Of a stretch of 64,000 nt of DNA, positions 34,391 to 46,397 are shown in pieces. A model generated the notes under the pieces. That model was not told the origin of the DNA, did not search any database, and saw only the letters and a program-made list of their open reading frames with translations. The stretch is from contig NC_064225.1 of the NCBI RefSeq assembly GCF_023101765.2, positions 7,440,001-7,504,000 on the forward strand, given 5' to 3'. The stretch comes from Spodoptera frugiperda (taxonomy: Eukaryota > Arthropoda > Insecta > Lepidoptera > Noctuidae). The position numbers and the translations under genes are program-made. Every line of letters starts with the position of its first letter. Position 1 is the first letter of the stretch.

Positions 34391-34774
34391 GGGCCTATGC
34401 ACACCACGTTTTTTAAACGCGCCCTCGACGCGCGTTTTGGGAATGTGCCGGTGCGTTTTTATCCTGCAGAGTAGTTTGTTGTCCTTTGTATTAATACAAA
34501 CGCGCGACACCGATACGAGCGCTAGCGCGCGCGCCTCGCCTACCGACGGGGTTACCCCCACATAGAGGGAAAGGAAAATGTGAATCTACGCTGTTAGCAT
34601 TCGAGCGATTTGGTCACAGAGTACCTACATTATATATATTGAGATAGAGACACACGCGCACAAGCGCGACAGGTGTGCAAACGTCTACAGGCTGCGTCTG
34701 ACTTGCGTGCGTATCGCGTATCGCTACAAACGCGCGTCGATAGCGCGTTTAAAAAACGTGGTGTGCATAGGCCC
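34391..34774. mobile_element. MITE with TAA target duplication (Harbinger-like)
   Basis: Inverted termini GGGCCTATGCACACCACG, continued by TTTTTTAAACGCG, flank 384 bp with TAA on each side (34388-34390 and 34775-34777). The inside is rich in CGCGCG. It may be within the 3' UTR of the 825-aa gene. Confidence 0.85.
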
Positions 34775-34777
34775 TAA

Positions 34778-35969
34778 CACAGAAATAATATAAACACATA
34801 TTGATTAACAAGGTTCACAGCTAATTGAACAATTTTTTTTTATAAAAAAGTCAATGTATAGGGTTTACATATATTTATCGAATGTCAATTAATCACTTGA
34901 GATTTTTAGCGATATAGACGTCTTACTGGCTTGAGAGGTAATCGACCTTGTCAAGCCCACACAATGACTTTTCTATAAATTTGATTAGATATAGATACAG
35001 ATCAGATACATGGAAAATTAGAAAATAAAACTTTTACAATCCATAAATTGAAATCATGGACGCGTAAGCACATTAACTATGTTAAATAAAAACCCATACT
35101 TAGTAGGTACTAAAAAAAAATAAAAAAAGTAATTTGTAAACATGTAAGAACAATATGGCACACGATTTGAGCAACAATAAGTTTTCATTGATCTTATAAA
35201 CTAAACCAAACTAAACAGATTAAAAATAAAAACTATAAAAATACGTCAAAACGTAACGAATCCAAAATGGCGGTTGTTAGCCATTTTGAATTTTCAAGTG
35301 ATTCATAGTAATCTTATAAACTAAATCAGTTCTGTAAGATCTTATATTACTTTTACTTAAAGGTAATATTTTGTACGTCGACTTAATAAACGTATCGTAC
35401 GTTTTTAAACTATACTTTCAATCACAAGTTACAGGTAAAATTATAAAATAACAAAACTATGTCAGTCTTGGACTTATTAATATCATTTAAGTTGCATCAT
35501 AAACCTAAGAAAAAAATATCTCGTTCAAAATTCCGTTTTAATATAATTGACTTCGAAAAGGATGAGATGCTTAATGTTTATGCTATGTGTGGGTCCTTCA
35601 CTGTAAGCATTTATATATTGGAATGAGCCAATAGATTCCGCGACTATTTATAATGTAACACATCTCTTACAACTCTCCGTACAACTGTCTGTACCAGACG
35701 TAAAAAAAATAAAAAATAATTATAAAAAAAACCTAACTAGAACTTATACTATAAAGTAACTGAGATCTGTAATCACGTTTTCTTAAAGAAACTAATGCGA
35801 TATCTTTTTTAACTGACTCCCATTTTATAAAACTCTCTTAACATAATATGGTCAAACCATAACAAAATAAAAAAAAAACAACAATATATTTAGAAAAAAA
35901 AAAACCACATATACAGAAAAGAACTCACCAAAAGATTCACACTTCTTTATCAGTCCATAACATTACTTC
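34778..35969. other. AT-rich non-coding stretch, likely 3' UTR of the 825-aa gene
   Basis: No open frame or recognised repeat. Several A-rich runs on the plus strand. A short pair of CCAAAATGGCGG and CCGCCATTTTG-like words lies near 35260-35300. Confidence 0.4.
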
Positions 35970-38106
35970 TCAGTCAAATATCTTAACAATCAAATTGATA
36001 TGTATATTATCCAACTCTGGTTGACCGACAACCACCTTTGTGGGGGACCGGACCACTAATTCTCGATTCAACAATTTCAAGTTAGCGCTGTTAGGCAAAA
36101 GGTCCATTTTAGAGAGTGAAAGTCTGAAGCAATTAGGGCTATTTTCGTATGGCATGCAGAGTGGTAGGTCTGTGATCTCTCCCTGCCAAGTGAATGGTTC
36201 TCCTGTCACCTTGTTGTAGATAGTCATGCTGCCGGTCTTTGGAGCGTCCGGTTCGAACGATAGTGTCTGCGGGAACATATTTAAGAAGGTCAAGACAAGT
36301 TTAAGTCGTAATTTAGTTCTGAATAAAGTTTATTTATTTTTTATATGGGATAAACCGGTTCACCTGATGGTAAGCAATCAGCGCCGCTATGGACACCCGG
36401 AATACCAGAAGTGTGTTGCTGGCCTTAAGGAGGTCAAGGGATAAGGATTGATGGGGATTCGGGGATTGGGGAGGAGGGTAATTGCCTTGGATAACCTCCG
36501 ATCAGCCGTCCCATTCGTACCGAATCAATGTGCTCTATTCCTATAACATATTATTGAACTATAGCGCATTGTATTTATGCAATAGGAGGGCAAACAAGCA
36601 GATGGTTCATTTGCTTACCATCAAGCAATAAGCGCATCTGTGGTCACTCGCAACACCACAAGTGCCAAGCGCCATTGAGTGAGCAGAAAAATGGTAAACC
36701 TCAATCTCTATATATAAAAATCAATTGCTGTTCGTTAGTCTCGCTAAAACTCGAGAATGGCTGGACCGATTTGGCAAATTTAAATCTTGAATTATTTGTG
36801 GAAGTCCAGGGAAGGTTTAAAAGGTGAGAAAAAACAATGTTTGAGGCGGTACGAAGTTTGCCGGGTCAACTAGTTTGAAATAAAATACCCTTGTTTTCAG
36901 AAACAAAAGTAATGATCACTTACAGACAATGACGCAATGAAGTCGTCCGGGTCCCTGTACTGCGCGGACAGTAGATACAGGTCGCCCCGCAGCTGCAGCA
37001 CGTGCGTGAGACAGCGCCGCCTGGCGGTTAGCGCGCCCAGGCTGTACCGCGCCACGCACTCGCTGCCCGCGCACTCCACTATCTGACCCGCGTGCTCCTG
37101 GTCAAATAATAGCAATGTTACACATTTAAATAATTCCTGAAAGGATAGCACCAGCTACATAGTGTTTAACTTTTCATTGGCGTTCTCGTTAAACTTTAAA
37201 CATGTTGACTATTAGGGTGATTTTTCACCAGAGATGTGCTATGCTACATTGCTGTGGATGCGTTTGGCTTCCAGTCATCGTATTCATTGGTACACATAGC
37301 TTAGCACTGGCGGATTTATCTATGCTATATTTTTTATATGAAGAGATGCGTGCTATAGACGGCTTCCGTATTATCGATACATCGCATACTCAAGCTGCGC
37401 ATCTTCCTCGCACAACTACTAAATTAAATAAGTTTATCGACTCACATAAATCTGATAAACGGTTTTCGATTAACGGGTCTTGCAAAGTAACTAATTATGC
37501 TCCTAACTTAACTATAACGCAGAAAATAGAAATATAGCGGCGCGGGCGGCGGTGTGCAGTCCGTATTCATGCGGTCCCCCAACGAGACGTATTTTTTTTT
37601 AGAATTATTAGTACATTCTTAGGTACTTTAAGATTAAGTTTCTTTTATTATTTTTTACTTTTTAAAGGGAAATTAAGTTTTTGGGTCGGGGGTTTTTTAA
37701 ATTTTTAATTTAATTTTTTATTTTATACTTTTTATAGGTAGGTTAGGTTAAGTTAGGCTTAGTATATTACATATACTTACTATAATTTCGATTCTTGTTT
37801 TTTGAGTTGAATTTTTATTTTTTAAATTTTTAATTTATCTAATTTAATTTTTTATTAAATTTTTTATTTTTGTTAGTACGAAAAAATAATATCTTTCAAT
37901 ATTTTCTTTCAGTGCGGTTTCATTTGAGACCCCATCCCAGTATATTTGCAGACCTTCGGCTAATCTCCCTACTTTCACCGCCCATAACTTTAAAACGGCT
38001 CAACCGATTTTCATCAAACATGTCTAAGAACACTCGCACATAAGTCCCCTTTCATACGAAAAAAACTAAATTGAAATCACTGCATCCGTTCGGGAGTTAT
38101 GATGCC

Positions 38107-38157
<51 letters not shown>

Positions 38158-41100
38158 CGTCAAACTTATAACACCCCTCTTTTTGCGTCGGGGGTTAAAA
38201 AGTAATCAGATCCCGTGTAGAGCCAAGTTTCTAACCCTACATGCCCAGACCTAAATCGATAAGCCCTAATTTCACACTCAAGTTACGGGGAAATTCTACA
38301 GCCATAGCTCATACTGCGTAGTTCGTAGCGCGTAGCAGAGTTTTTACGCTATAATCTCGTAGGCGTGCAAACCTTGGACGTAACTGGCGAGTTGGCCGCA
38401 CGGAAAGAGTTTAGAAGATTGAATAGATTTTTAAGCTCAAGCCCATATGACGAATAGCAAAAAGTCCGTGCGGCCGACTCGCCAGTTACGTCCAAGGTTT
38501 GCACGCCTACGAGATTATAGCGTAAAAACTCTGCTACGCGCTACGAACTACGCAGTATGAGCTATGGCTGTAGAATTTCCCCGTAACTTGAGTGTGAAAT
38601 TAGGGCTTATCGATTTAGGTCTGGGCATGTAGGGTTAGAAACTTGGCTCTACACGGGATCTGATTACTTTTTGACAGTGCGAGCTATATGGTCTCGTCTT
38701 GGCAACATTTAACATGAAATGTTTTTGTGGGATACTTAATTTAGCGCTTAGCAGTCTTGACTAAGTTTCTATTACAGTTGGCAATAGAATATTGTCGCTA
38801 ATTACGAATTAAATGTACTATTGAACACTAACCTTCCTAATATGGTACTCGAGAATAATCTTGGGTCCTGCCCAGTTGCATAGGATGCACTGCATCCGTA
38901 TGTCCATTCCCATCCGTTCCATGTAGTCCTGAAATACGACAAGTTTAAATGTTTATATGCGGAAATGAACAACTAGTCTTAATTGCATCCATCCATAGAT
39001 GGTTGACAGGCCACAACTGTGATTTTCTCACGAAACTTTCTGCCTCGCACAGCAAAACTTTGTGTGTAATGAGATATAGTCGGCGGTATTTCCAAACCGA
39101 TACGACCTTCAAATCTCCAAGAGCGTATTAACAACACCATCTTATGAGCTGAAAAACGTTAGCCCCCATTCCTCATTGAGCTCTCTTTAGTCGTTAATTG
39201 TTCATTTTCCAAGTATTACGAACAGTACCCTTAGTACGAGTTTGCTTTACGTTTAAATTAATCGAAACGAGAGCACTTTCGACGCTCTGATCTGATTGGT
39301 TGAATTATTCGAGCCGGCCAATCAGAGCGCCGAATGCGTTCTCGTTTCGATTACTTTAAACGTAAAGCGAACTCATACTAAGGGTGCAGCTATCTGTAAG
39401 TTATTTATGACTTACTCCATCCTGGCTGATGATCTCGAAGGCATCTTCCACCATCTCCGGTATGGTGATGTTGGCGGTCTGCTCCTGTTCCTGGGACGTC
39501 AGCGTCGCTATGGACGACGTCGAGCGGTGGAAGTCCGCCGTGTGCGCTAGAGGTTGAGGGTCTGTAACGTGAACAATTGAACACGTTAAATTAGAATGTT
39601 TTTGGTCAAAACTTTTGTTTCTGGACTGATAAGTGATAAGCCCATTCACTTACCAAATATAGTGTAACAAAACTTAATAAAGCGAAGGCTACTTCGCCTT
39701 GGTAAAACACTTGTAGCTATTAAATGCTTATATCAGGCGGCTTACTCTTGAATCCAATTCCCATCGATCGACATGGATATTGTGGAATTTCGTTCTCTTG
39801 AATCTAGCTTCCATTGCATCCGTAATGCGTAGAAATTTAATGAACTAAATAGTATAGAGTTTAGCTTTATATTTGAGAATGTTATTTCAACTGCTACGAT
39901 TGTGGTTGTATAGGTTTGACATTGAGATTGGTTTTAAGAGTAAGCGCCATAGTCTTTATGAAACAAAAACCATGACTGTATTTAAATCAATATGTTCATT
40001 TATGAGCTATGGAAACAGTCAGATACACAGATAGCAAGATGGGCCAAAATTATTACTCTTTGCTTTTACTAACGAAACAATATACAATGTGATAGGCGTG
40101 GGACTTCTAACCCGTTAAGGCTGAGTACTACATCTAATTTTATCGACAAAAATAATAATATGGGGGTTGAACCCCTAATTGAAAATACAGGAAAATAGTG
40201 ATTTTTTCGGTAAGAATAATTCACAAATTATTTTTTTTCTCACCAAAACATTATCAAACATATGAAAAAAGTAATGAATTAGTTAGCCAAGGTTATTAGC
40301 TACCGTTTGTCGTCTTTTTTTGTTTCTACGACGCATACAACCTTTGATATCAAAAAAAGTAAAAAAAATATTAAAATGGCCATAATTTTTAGGGGGAGGG
40401 GATTCGACCCCTTCGACCCAGGACTTTTGTCGTTAAAATTAGATGTAGTATTCAGCCTTAACGGGTTAGAAGTCTCGCCCCTATCACATTGTATAACTGG
40501 TATAACATACCATTAACAGCGTCATCATCACAGTGGAAACTCCTGAAGAAGTCGTGGACGCGCGGCATCTCCTCGTGGTTCATATACACGCCCTGGTTAT
40601 ATTGGCCTTGGTTATATTGCACCTGGTTATATTGCGCCTGGTTATATTGCGCCGGGTTATACGGTGCCTGGTTATATTGCGCCTGGTTATATGGCGTTTG
40701 GTTATCCCGCGGCGGAGCTGTAATATATAGTAGAGTACAAGAGTTTGAAATATACAGATATGAATATACAAATAGAAATGAACAGTGATAATAATTATTT
40801 AATTAACAGGTAACATCATGAACTAAAAATCAAGGCTTATTCATGTAAATCAATGGAGAAAAGCTCTACGGTATAACTGTCAGCAGGTTGTGCGACGTCG
40901 CCGCGTCTGCGCACGTTGCTAACGAGGAGAGCCCCCTGTGACTCGAAACTAGTAAAGCTTTTCTCCTTTAATTTACATGAGTAAACCGCGATTTTTAGTT
41001 AATTTAGTATGTCTCTCGATAGTTATTAAAGAGAAGATAACATAATGCTGAGAAATAGGTATCAGGTACCTTTACAGTGGGGTTAAAATTATGGATTAAT

Positions 41101-44100
41101 TAAAAGACTTAAGATTAATTGTACGTTGTGCATCGCCGTTTGGCTACTAACTTCAATTACCCTAACTATAAAGGCCGGCAACGCACTTGTCCCTCTGGTG
41201 TTGTAAGCGTCCATGCGGGCGGGCGGGGTTTATACCTAGCTTACCATCACATGATCAATCTGCTCATTTGTCCTTCTATCCCATAAAAAATAAACACACT
41301 CGTAAAGGTATTAGAGTATAGACATGCAAGCAGTGTAAGTAATGCCTTGTTCGCATTACACTAGTATTTTAATCCAGTAGCGAAATACAAAGTACTTCTG
41401 TCTCGCTTGTGTCCCAAAATCAAAGCGAGAGAGAGCTACTAAACACTTGCTACTTAACTAAAATACTAGCGTAATGCGAACAAGGCATAAGTGTAAAGTA
41501 AGCGAGACTCACAAGCAATGTTATAGAGGCCGTGGCTCGCGGATGATGGCTGCGCCTTGCTGCAAGCAACACGGGCAAACTCAGTGCAGGCGATAGCGAG
41601 GCGGGTGCAACAGTTACAGGTGGAAATAAATAGTAGGTACCAGGTAAAATACTCTTAGTACGAGTTTGCTTGATTGGTTGGTTTATTCGATCCGACCAAT
41701 CAGAGGTCTCGTTTCGATTAATTTAAACGGAAAGCAAACTCGTACTCTCATACAGTAATTTCAAATAGCTGTGACGTCTTAATCACATGATTAGTTACTT
41801 AGCAATAGAATGACTATGAATAGACCTATGAATCGAACTCGAGACCACCATGCTACTCAAAAAAGTTTATTGGCATTCGACCAACACGATACCAATATTT
41901 TCCAAGCATTTTTTTTGTAAGCTTAAAATACCTGTGTTAAATGTGCCTAGAAGACTTGACTTGAGTACTTATGGCATAAATCAGTAGCTAAGATTGTGTT
42001 TTCTTTTTGTAATTTTCAACCTTATACCTTTGTTATAAAGTCGAAAATCTATTACTCAGTGAGATAGTAACTGATTTTTTTTTCGACACTGGTTTCACAG
42101 CAGCTATTTAAACATTAACATTCAGAAGCACTTCAAATAAGCTTTCAAGCGTATTCAAATACAGTCCATTATACAAGTGCAGAATTTGGTGCACCTAAGG
42201 CAATGCAAATCAGTTCTTAACCCCATACACATAGAATTCACATTAGGATACTCACGCAGTAGATATAACAGGTGTAGAGTAGACCGTTCTCGTGTTGTTA
42301 GCGGAGGTGGTCTGCAGCAAACACTGGTTGGCGGTCTTAAAGTTGTAGAACTTCTCTAAGCTTGGAGTGTTCACTTGGTACTGGACGCGGGGATCCGGGA
42401 TGTAGGATTGGAGCGGTGGGGCTGAAAGGTGAACATATTGACTTATCAACCATGATGCGAAAATTGCCTAGCTTAAGGATTTAATGTTAGGCCACCAAGA
42501 TACAGGCTGTGCTTAGGTTGGTGACGTGATGTAACTTGTGTGTCAAATAAAAAATAAAAATAAATAATTATGAGCTTGCGTGCACCACTTTAGATGTCAT
42601 CGTTGCTTTCCATCAGGCAAGATTGAAGTCAAAAGCACACAAATTTTCATTAAAAAATAAATATCAAAGCAATTTTTTTATGTGACAAAGCCACGTTTCA
42701 GTGTTAATGGGACGACTCGAACAGAGTGAAATCCCCGCCCAAAGGCTATCAGCGCACTTGTAGCACCTCCGGTGTTGTCGGTGTCCATGGATGGCATGGT
42801 CCTGCATCTGCTTACATCAGGTGATTCGTCTGCTCGTTTGCCAATAAATTCATCACGTAAAACTACATCTAGCACCAAATAGAGCTTTTCTGTGTTTCTA
42901 TGCACCCCTATGAAAATACCTTGAGAGCAACTAAACTAAAATGTACATGGGCAATGCTAGCCCAGAAATAAAGTAGAAAACTTCACTTACCAATCTCCGG
43001 CTCATTGTCAACTTGCACATACAATGGTTGCGTAACATCCCTACAGTAAACACTACTGAATTTACTGAACACTTCATTGATCCTCGGCAGCTGACACTCC
43101 AGCTCAGCACTTCTCGCCATCTCCCTACTCCGCAAAGACCTGACCTGTTCAGCTCTAATCTTCTTATGATAATACACTCCATAGTCATCAGACTGGTTGT
43201 CTCGGTAACCAACTGACATAGTATCTTCGGAACTGTTGCTATATCTGGCATAGTTGTGCGGTACATTTACTAAAGCATTACTTGGTACTTGATAGTTGTA
43301 GTTGAATGTAGTTACTGCCATATTCTGAGACATGTAGTTCAAATTGTGTGGTATTTCAGATGCAGATGAAGTTCTATACCCGATAGTAGGCCAGTTTGTT
43401 AGCTGATTATTGTAATTTGGAGTCCTTGTGTCCGCATTAGACGGTCTATAGTTTACATTTTGTGGTATTTCTACCAAATTCTGTTCTGTGTGCGGTTTTT
43501 CAGTTATTTGTAAAGGTTCCTTTCTGTGGTTGGACGGTGTATCAGTGATTTGTTGTAGTGGTTTCTGTATAATAGCTTTTAGTTTGGAAATGCTGCCGTC
43601 TGCCCGTCTCACTGTTACGGTGGGCAGCTTGATGTCTTCCGGCTGCAAGGGGTAGACACCGCTTAGTCTTCGCTGTCTTCTAGTTGGTGGTGGGGAGGTG
43701 GTCTGTAATAAAGTAGGAAAGGTTTTGTAAGGACTGTGTATGTTAAATTATAGCATTTAGAAGTGTGTAGTCTTTGCTTTCTCACATTAATTATTCTATG
43801 GAACTGTACAGTACAGGAAGTAGTACATGAATTATCCCGAAACAAACTACAATCAGCTAAAAAAATCAAAATGCAACTATGTAGGTACATAGGGATTGAT
43901 CAACTCACCGCATCTCTGTGTGCAGGCACTATCTCTCCATTATTAAAACAATGACGACCATCAAAAATCTTCTTAGCATACACCCGCTTCATAATTCTGC
44001 ACTTTTCTACCTTATTGGTATTGTTGACCCGTTCGGTCCTCTGTTCCGGGCTATCAAGCAAACTCATCAAATTCTCATTGAGTAAGTAACTTGGCTTTTT

Positions 44101-45568
44101 AATCCGATTGAAGCTTCGCAGTACTCGGTCACTGCTGGTTATAGAGATGCTCTTTTGTACGGTCCGTGGATATTTGTTTGGGGAGTGCACTTCTGGACTG
44201 TATCGAATGAGGATGTGGCTGACTCTCTTCGGTGTATGGGTTATTGGTGGAGACTGGCCATTGCTTGTCGACGATATCTCTGAACTTTGCTGAAATAGGT
44301 TGAATAGGTAGTATTAAGTTGTGGCAATTGTCTTTTGTGAATAGGGAAAGTTAAATTGGGCAATTATGCAATACCAACAGGGTTTTGACATTAATTTTAT
44401 AATTATGAAATATACATTGAAAATTTTAAGAACTTTGAAAATTTACAGAATTATTATGCTTGAGCAAAGCACAAAAAAATCATTGTTGTTTGTTTTAGTT
44501 TTACTGATAATAATATTGTCCCACACTAGGATTTTTCTCTTGTGTCTTGGCTGTATTTTCAATACAAACATACAAGTTCACATAGAAACAACACCCAGAA
44601 CCGAAACTATAATTTGTGGATCACACAAAGTGGTGCTCTGTATGGGAATCAAACCCACTACACACCTGTCACTCACACTTCACTGCACCAACCATGCAGT
44701 CTACATTTACCTGTGCATTCTTCTTCAGACGATTTTTAGCAGCTTTCTTTCGTAACATGGAGCAGTGTTGGCGTTCCCGACGCACTTGCTTGATGAGCAG
44801 CGCCACTGCATGCTCACTGCTAAACCTCTTCGCATTTATCAGCTGAATCAGGTACATTTTCTGTAATAGTAATTTAAGATATGCTGAAGAAAAAGTCCTC
44901 TAAAATTGGTTTGGTGTCTCAGAGTAAGTAAGTTGGAATATACCAATGCTAACTGGTTATTTTTGAAATATTAAAAGTGTAATATTTAAAGAAAAATAAT
45001 GGTTAGTGAGTCGTTTTGGGGAAATATTAATACAGGTATATATTGTTTCTTAGTCTCAGTAGGTACTTACTAAGTAGGACGAGTATTTAGTTTGGATAAT
45101 GCAATGCATAAACCAAGAATGAATAACATGCTTTGGGTAATTCTTTATTCAAAAGCAACCCAGTCAGTGGGTTATCTTAGGGGCGTATTTAGACAGCCAA
45201 ATCTCTGCTTACTCCTAATCAAATAAATACGCTGTAAGATACCACCAAAATATAAAGTTTTCTTGTAATCTAACAAATCAGAAAAGTATTCCAATATGAC
45301 AGAATTATCTTATAAGATTTTGTTTGTAAACTTATTTAGTAATTAAATGTAATACATTTCACAAATTAAGCTTTAAAATTGCAGTCATAAATCCCTGAAG
45401 AAAACTCACTAACCCATTTCGTGAAATACTTTGAACATGTGCGACTTCAAAAACGTTTTTAGTTACCTTTACATTCGACGGCAAGCCCATAGACTTCGCA
45501 GTTTGTTGCAGAAACCTGTACGAACACTTTTCCAGCGAATATTGTGGATCTTTCTCTTTGTCTTCCAT
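35970..45568 (-). CDS. Unrecognised zinc-knuckle protein with YNQ repeat, 825 aa, 11 exons
   Basis: Exons in transcript order: 45467-45568, 44711-44860, 43909-44289, 42991-43702, 42256-42421, 41513-41559, 40511-40717, 39416-39561, 38833-38928, 36924-37097, 35970-36266. All GT-AG, phases agree, total 2478 nt with TGA stop; the 47-nt exon is required to keep frame. Residues 1-84 are a basic, helical region (LQQTAKSMGLPSNVKK then LINAKRF) that faintly recalls SAP-type folds. Residues 85-450 are low-complexity, N/S/T/P-rich. Residues about 528-562 are a pentad repeat (YNQAQ, YNQGQ). C651, C654, H666 and H671 form a C-x2-C-x11-H-x4-H knuckle across an exon junction, followed by two more cysteine-containing words (VECAGSEC). 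The C-terminal 99 residues (end VKIFD) look like a folded beta domain; a SINA/TRAF-like fold is only a guess. Function unknown. Confidence 0.75.
36335..36875 (+). repeat. Intronic repeats (family S3 twice, LINE tail)
   Basis: Family S3 pieces at about 36335-36545 and 36570-36690 (GTTCACCTGATGGTAAGCAA), followed by a LINE tail from TCTCTATATATAAAAATCAA to GTTTGCCGGGTCAACTAG. They fill the intron between the last two coding exons. Confidence 0.6.
37212..37430. mobile_element. Hairpin-rich MITE (CATAGC family), copy 3
   Basis: Left half of the family: CACCAGAGATGTGCTATG, GCTGTGGATGCGTTTGGC and GAGATGCGTGCTATAGACG. The right terminus is replaced by unrelated sequence after GCACAACTACTAAATT. Confidence 0.6.
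37545..38196 (+). repeat. Non-LTR-like 3' region with (CAGA)n array
   Basis: AT-rich 3' region that ends CACCCCTCTTTTTGCGTCGG GGGTTAAAA, a familiar lepidopteran retrotransposon end. It carries a run of about 13 CAGA units at 38103-38157. The fold-back element FB1 copy 2 begins directly at its end. Confidence 0.55.
38103..38157. repeat. (CAGA)n microsatellite
   Basis: About 13 uninterrupted CAGA units in the tail of the repeat described at 37545-38196. Confidence 0.9.
38197..38733. mobile_element. Fold-back element FB1, long form, left end missing
   Basis: Same palindrome as 234-657, but each arm has an extra 84-bp block (left about 38299-38382, right about 38485-38568, exact inverted copies), and the loop is in the opposite orientation. 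The outer left arm of about 55 bp is missing; the right end GTTTTTGTGGGAT is intact. It lies in an intron of the 825-aa gene. Confidence 0.85.
39223..39389. mobile_element. AGTACCC hairpin MITE, copy 2
   Basis: Both ends present: CAGTACCCTTAGTACGAG on the left, CTCATACTAAGGGTGCAG on the right. The inner hairpin has CGCTCTGAT and CAATCAGAGCG. It ends about 27 bp from the donor of exon 39416-39561. Confidence 0.8.
40082..40492. mobile_element. Hairpin MITE with CAATGTGATAGG termini
   Basis: Long inverted arms (about 60 bp, beginning TACAATGTGATAGG and containing CTAACCCGTTAAGGCTGA) enclose AT-rich sequence. TA lies on both sides. Its right end is about 20 bp from exon 40511-40717. Confidence 0.8.
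40821..41000. mobile_element. Hairpin MITE with AACTAAAAATC termini
   Basis: Imperfect inverted arms (AACTAAAAATC, TTCATGTAAAT, GGAGAAAAGCT) enclose a GC-rich middle with GACGTCGCCGCGTCTGCGC. It resembles the hairpin at 31847-32023 in its middle part. Confidence 0.65.
41343..41487. mobile_element. MITE with TAA target duplication
   Basis: Inverted termini TGCCTTGTTCGCATTAC with CTAGTATTTTA behind them; TAA on both sides (41340-41342 and 41488-41490). 145 bp, non-coding. It lies about 23 bp from the 47-nt exon of the 825-aa gene. Confidence 0.85.
41648..41755. mobile_element. AGTACCC hairpin MITE, copy 3 (internally deleted)
   Basis: Left end TCTTAGTACGAGTTTGCTT joins directly to GATTGGTTGG, so part of the left arm is missing. 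The right arm to AAACTCGTACT is present. Confidence 0.7.
44514..44705 (-). repeat. SINE family S2
   Basis: Minus-strand copy with a B-box-like GGGTTTGATTCCCATAC and the AATTTGTGGATCACACAAAG body. It lies almost against the donor side of exon 44711-44860. Confidence 0.6.
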
Positions 45569-46397
45569 GGTTTCGAACTCAGAATTTCGAACTGCACAAA
45601 CTATCATAATACAACATGTGCTAACAAAAACCTTCTTGTTTTTCAATCACCCACTTACTATTAATATAAATCACATCGCAAACGCTTCAGATTTATTTTG
45701 AAATACCTACATTAATCTTATTTGTAAAATCGTTGTTAGTTTTTCTAGGAAAAATTTTCAAAAGTTTCTTTAAACTTTTCTTCCGTCAACTGGAAAAAAC
45801 GTTCCAACTTATGTACCATTTTTCATATTTCAAGAAAAAATATTTTAGGATAAGTAAGCAATGGCAAAAGCTTGTTACATTTATTATAACATTGAAGAAA
45901 TTTATGTAAACAGAATTCATTTTTACTTTTTACTCACAAAATTAAAGATATTAAAAGAAAAAATATTTATACGCCACGCCATCTTACTGCGTGTAACGTA
46001 ACTCACCGTGGACGGAAACGGAAACATCGAGTTTTCAATGTGCTGTCTAGTTCAAGAGTTCTATAATAGATGTCACTGTACTATTTCAACATGAACTCCA
46101 GAGATGGCAGCAGCGAGCAATTTGTAGAAAATCAACGTGGGAAAAGGAAAATACAAGCAATATGAGGATTTAACTTTAATGTAATTATTACTTAAAGGTA
46201 TGAAATACATTACTGTACAGAACTAAAATTAAAATAATTATCCTATTGATGGTAAATGAAGAGCTTCCTTCTTATCTGTTGTTTCCAATAACCGACGAAA
46301 GGGATGAACAGGGTTCGTACTGTTAAACAACAAAAAATAATATAAATATTAATTTGAATTTGTGAATCAGGAATAATAAGATCTGATTGTCGAGTTT
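45569..46397. other. Spacer between the 825-aa gene start and the next gene's end
   Basis: Holds the 5' flank and promoter of the 825-aa gene and the 3' flank of the coiled-coil gene at 46.4 kb. AT-rich; no clear TATA box for either and no repeat recognised. Confidence 0.4.

Noticed and set aside
40533..40771. Repetitive open frames (LVILRLVI and RRNITRRNITR) and a CRISPR-like look of the 15-bp repeats
   Set aside because: They are shadows of the YNQ coding repeat. There are no spacers, so it is not a CRISPR array.
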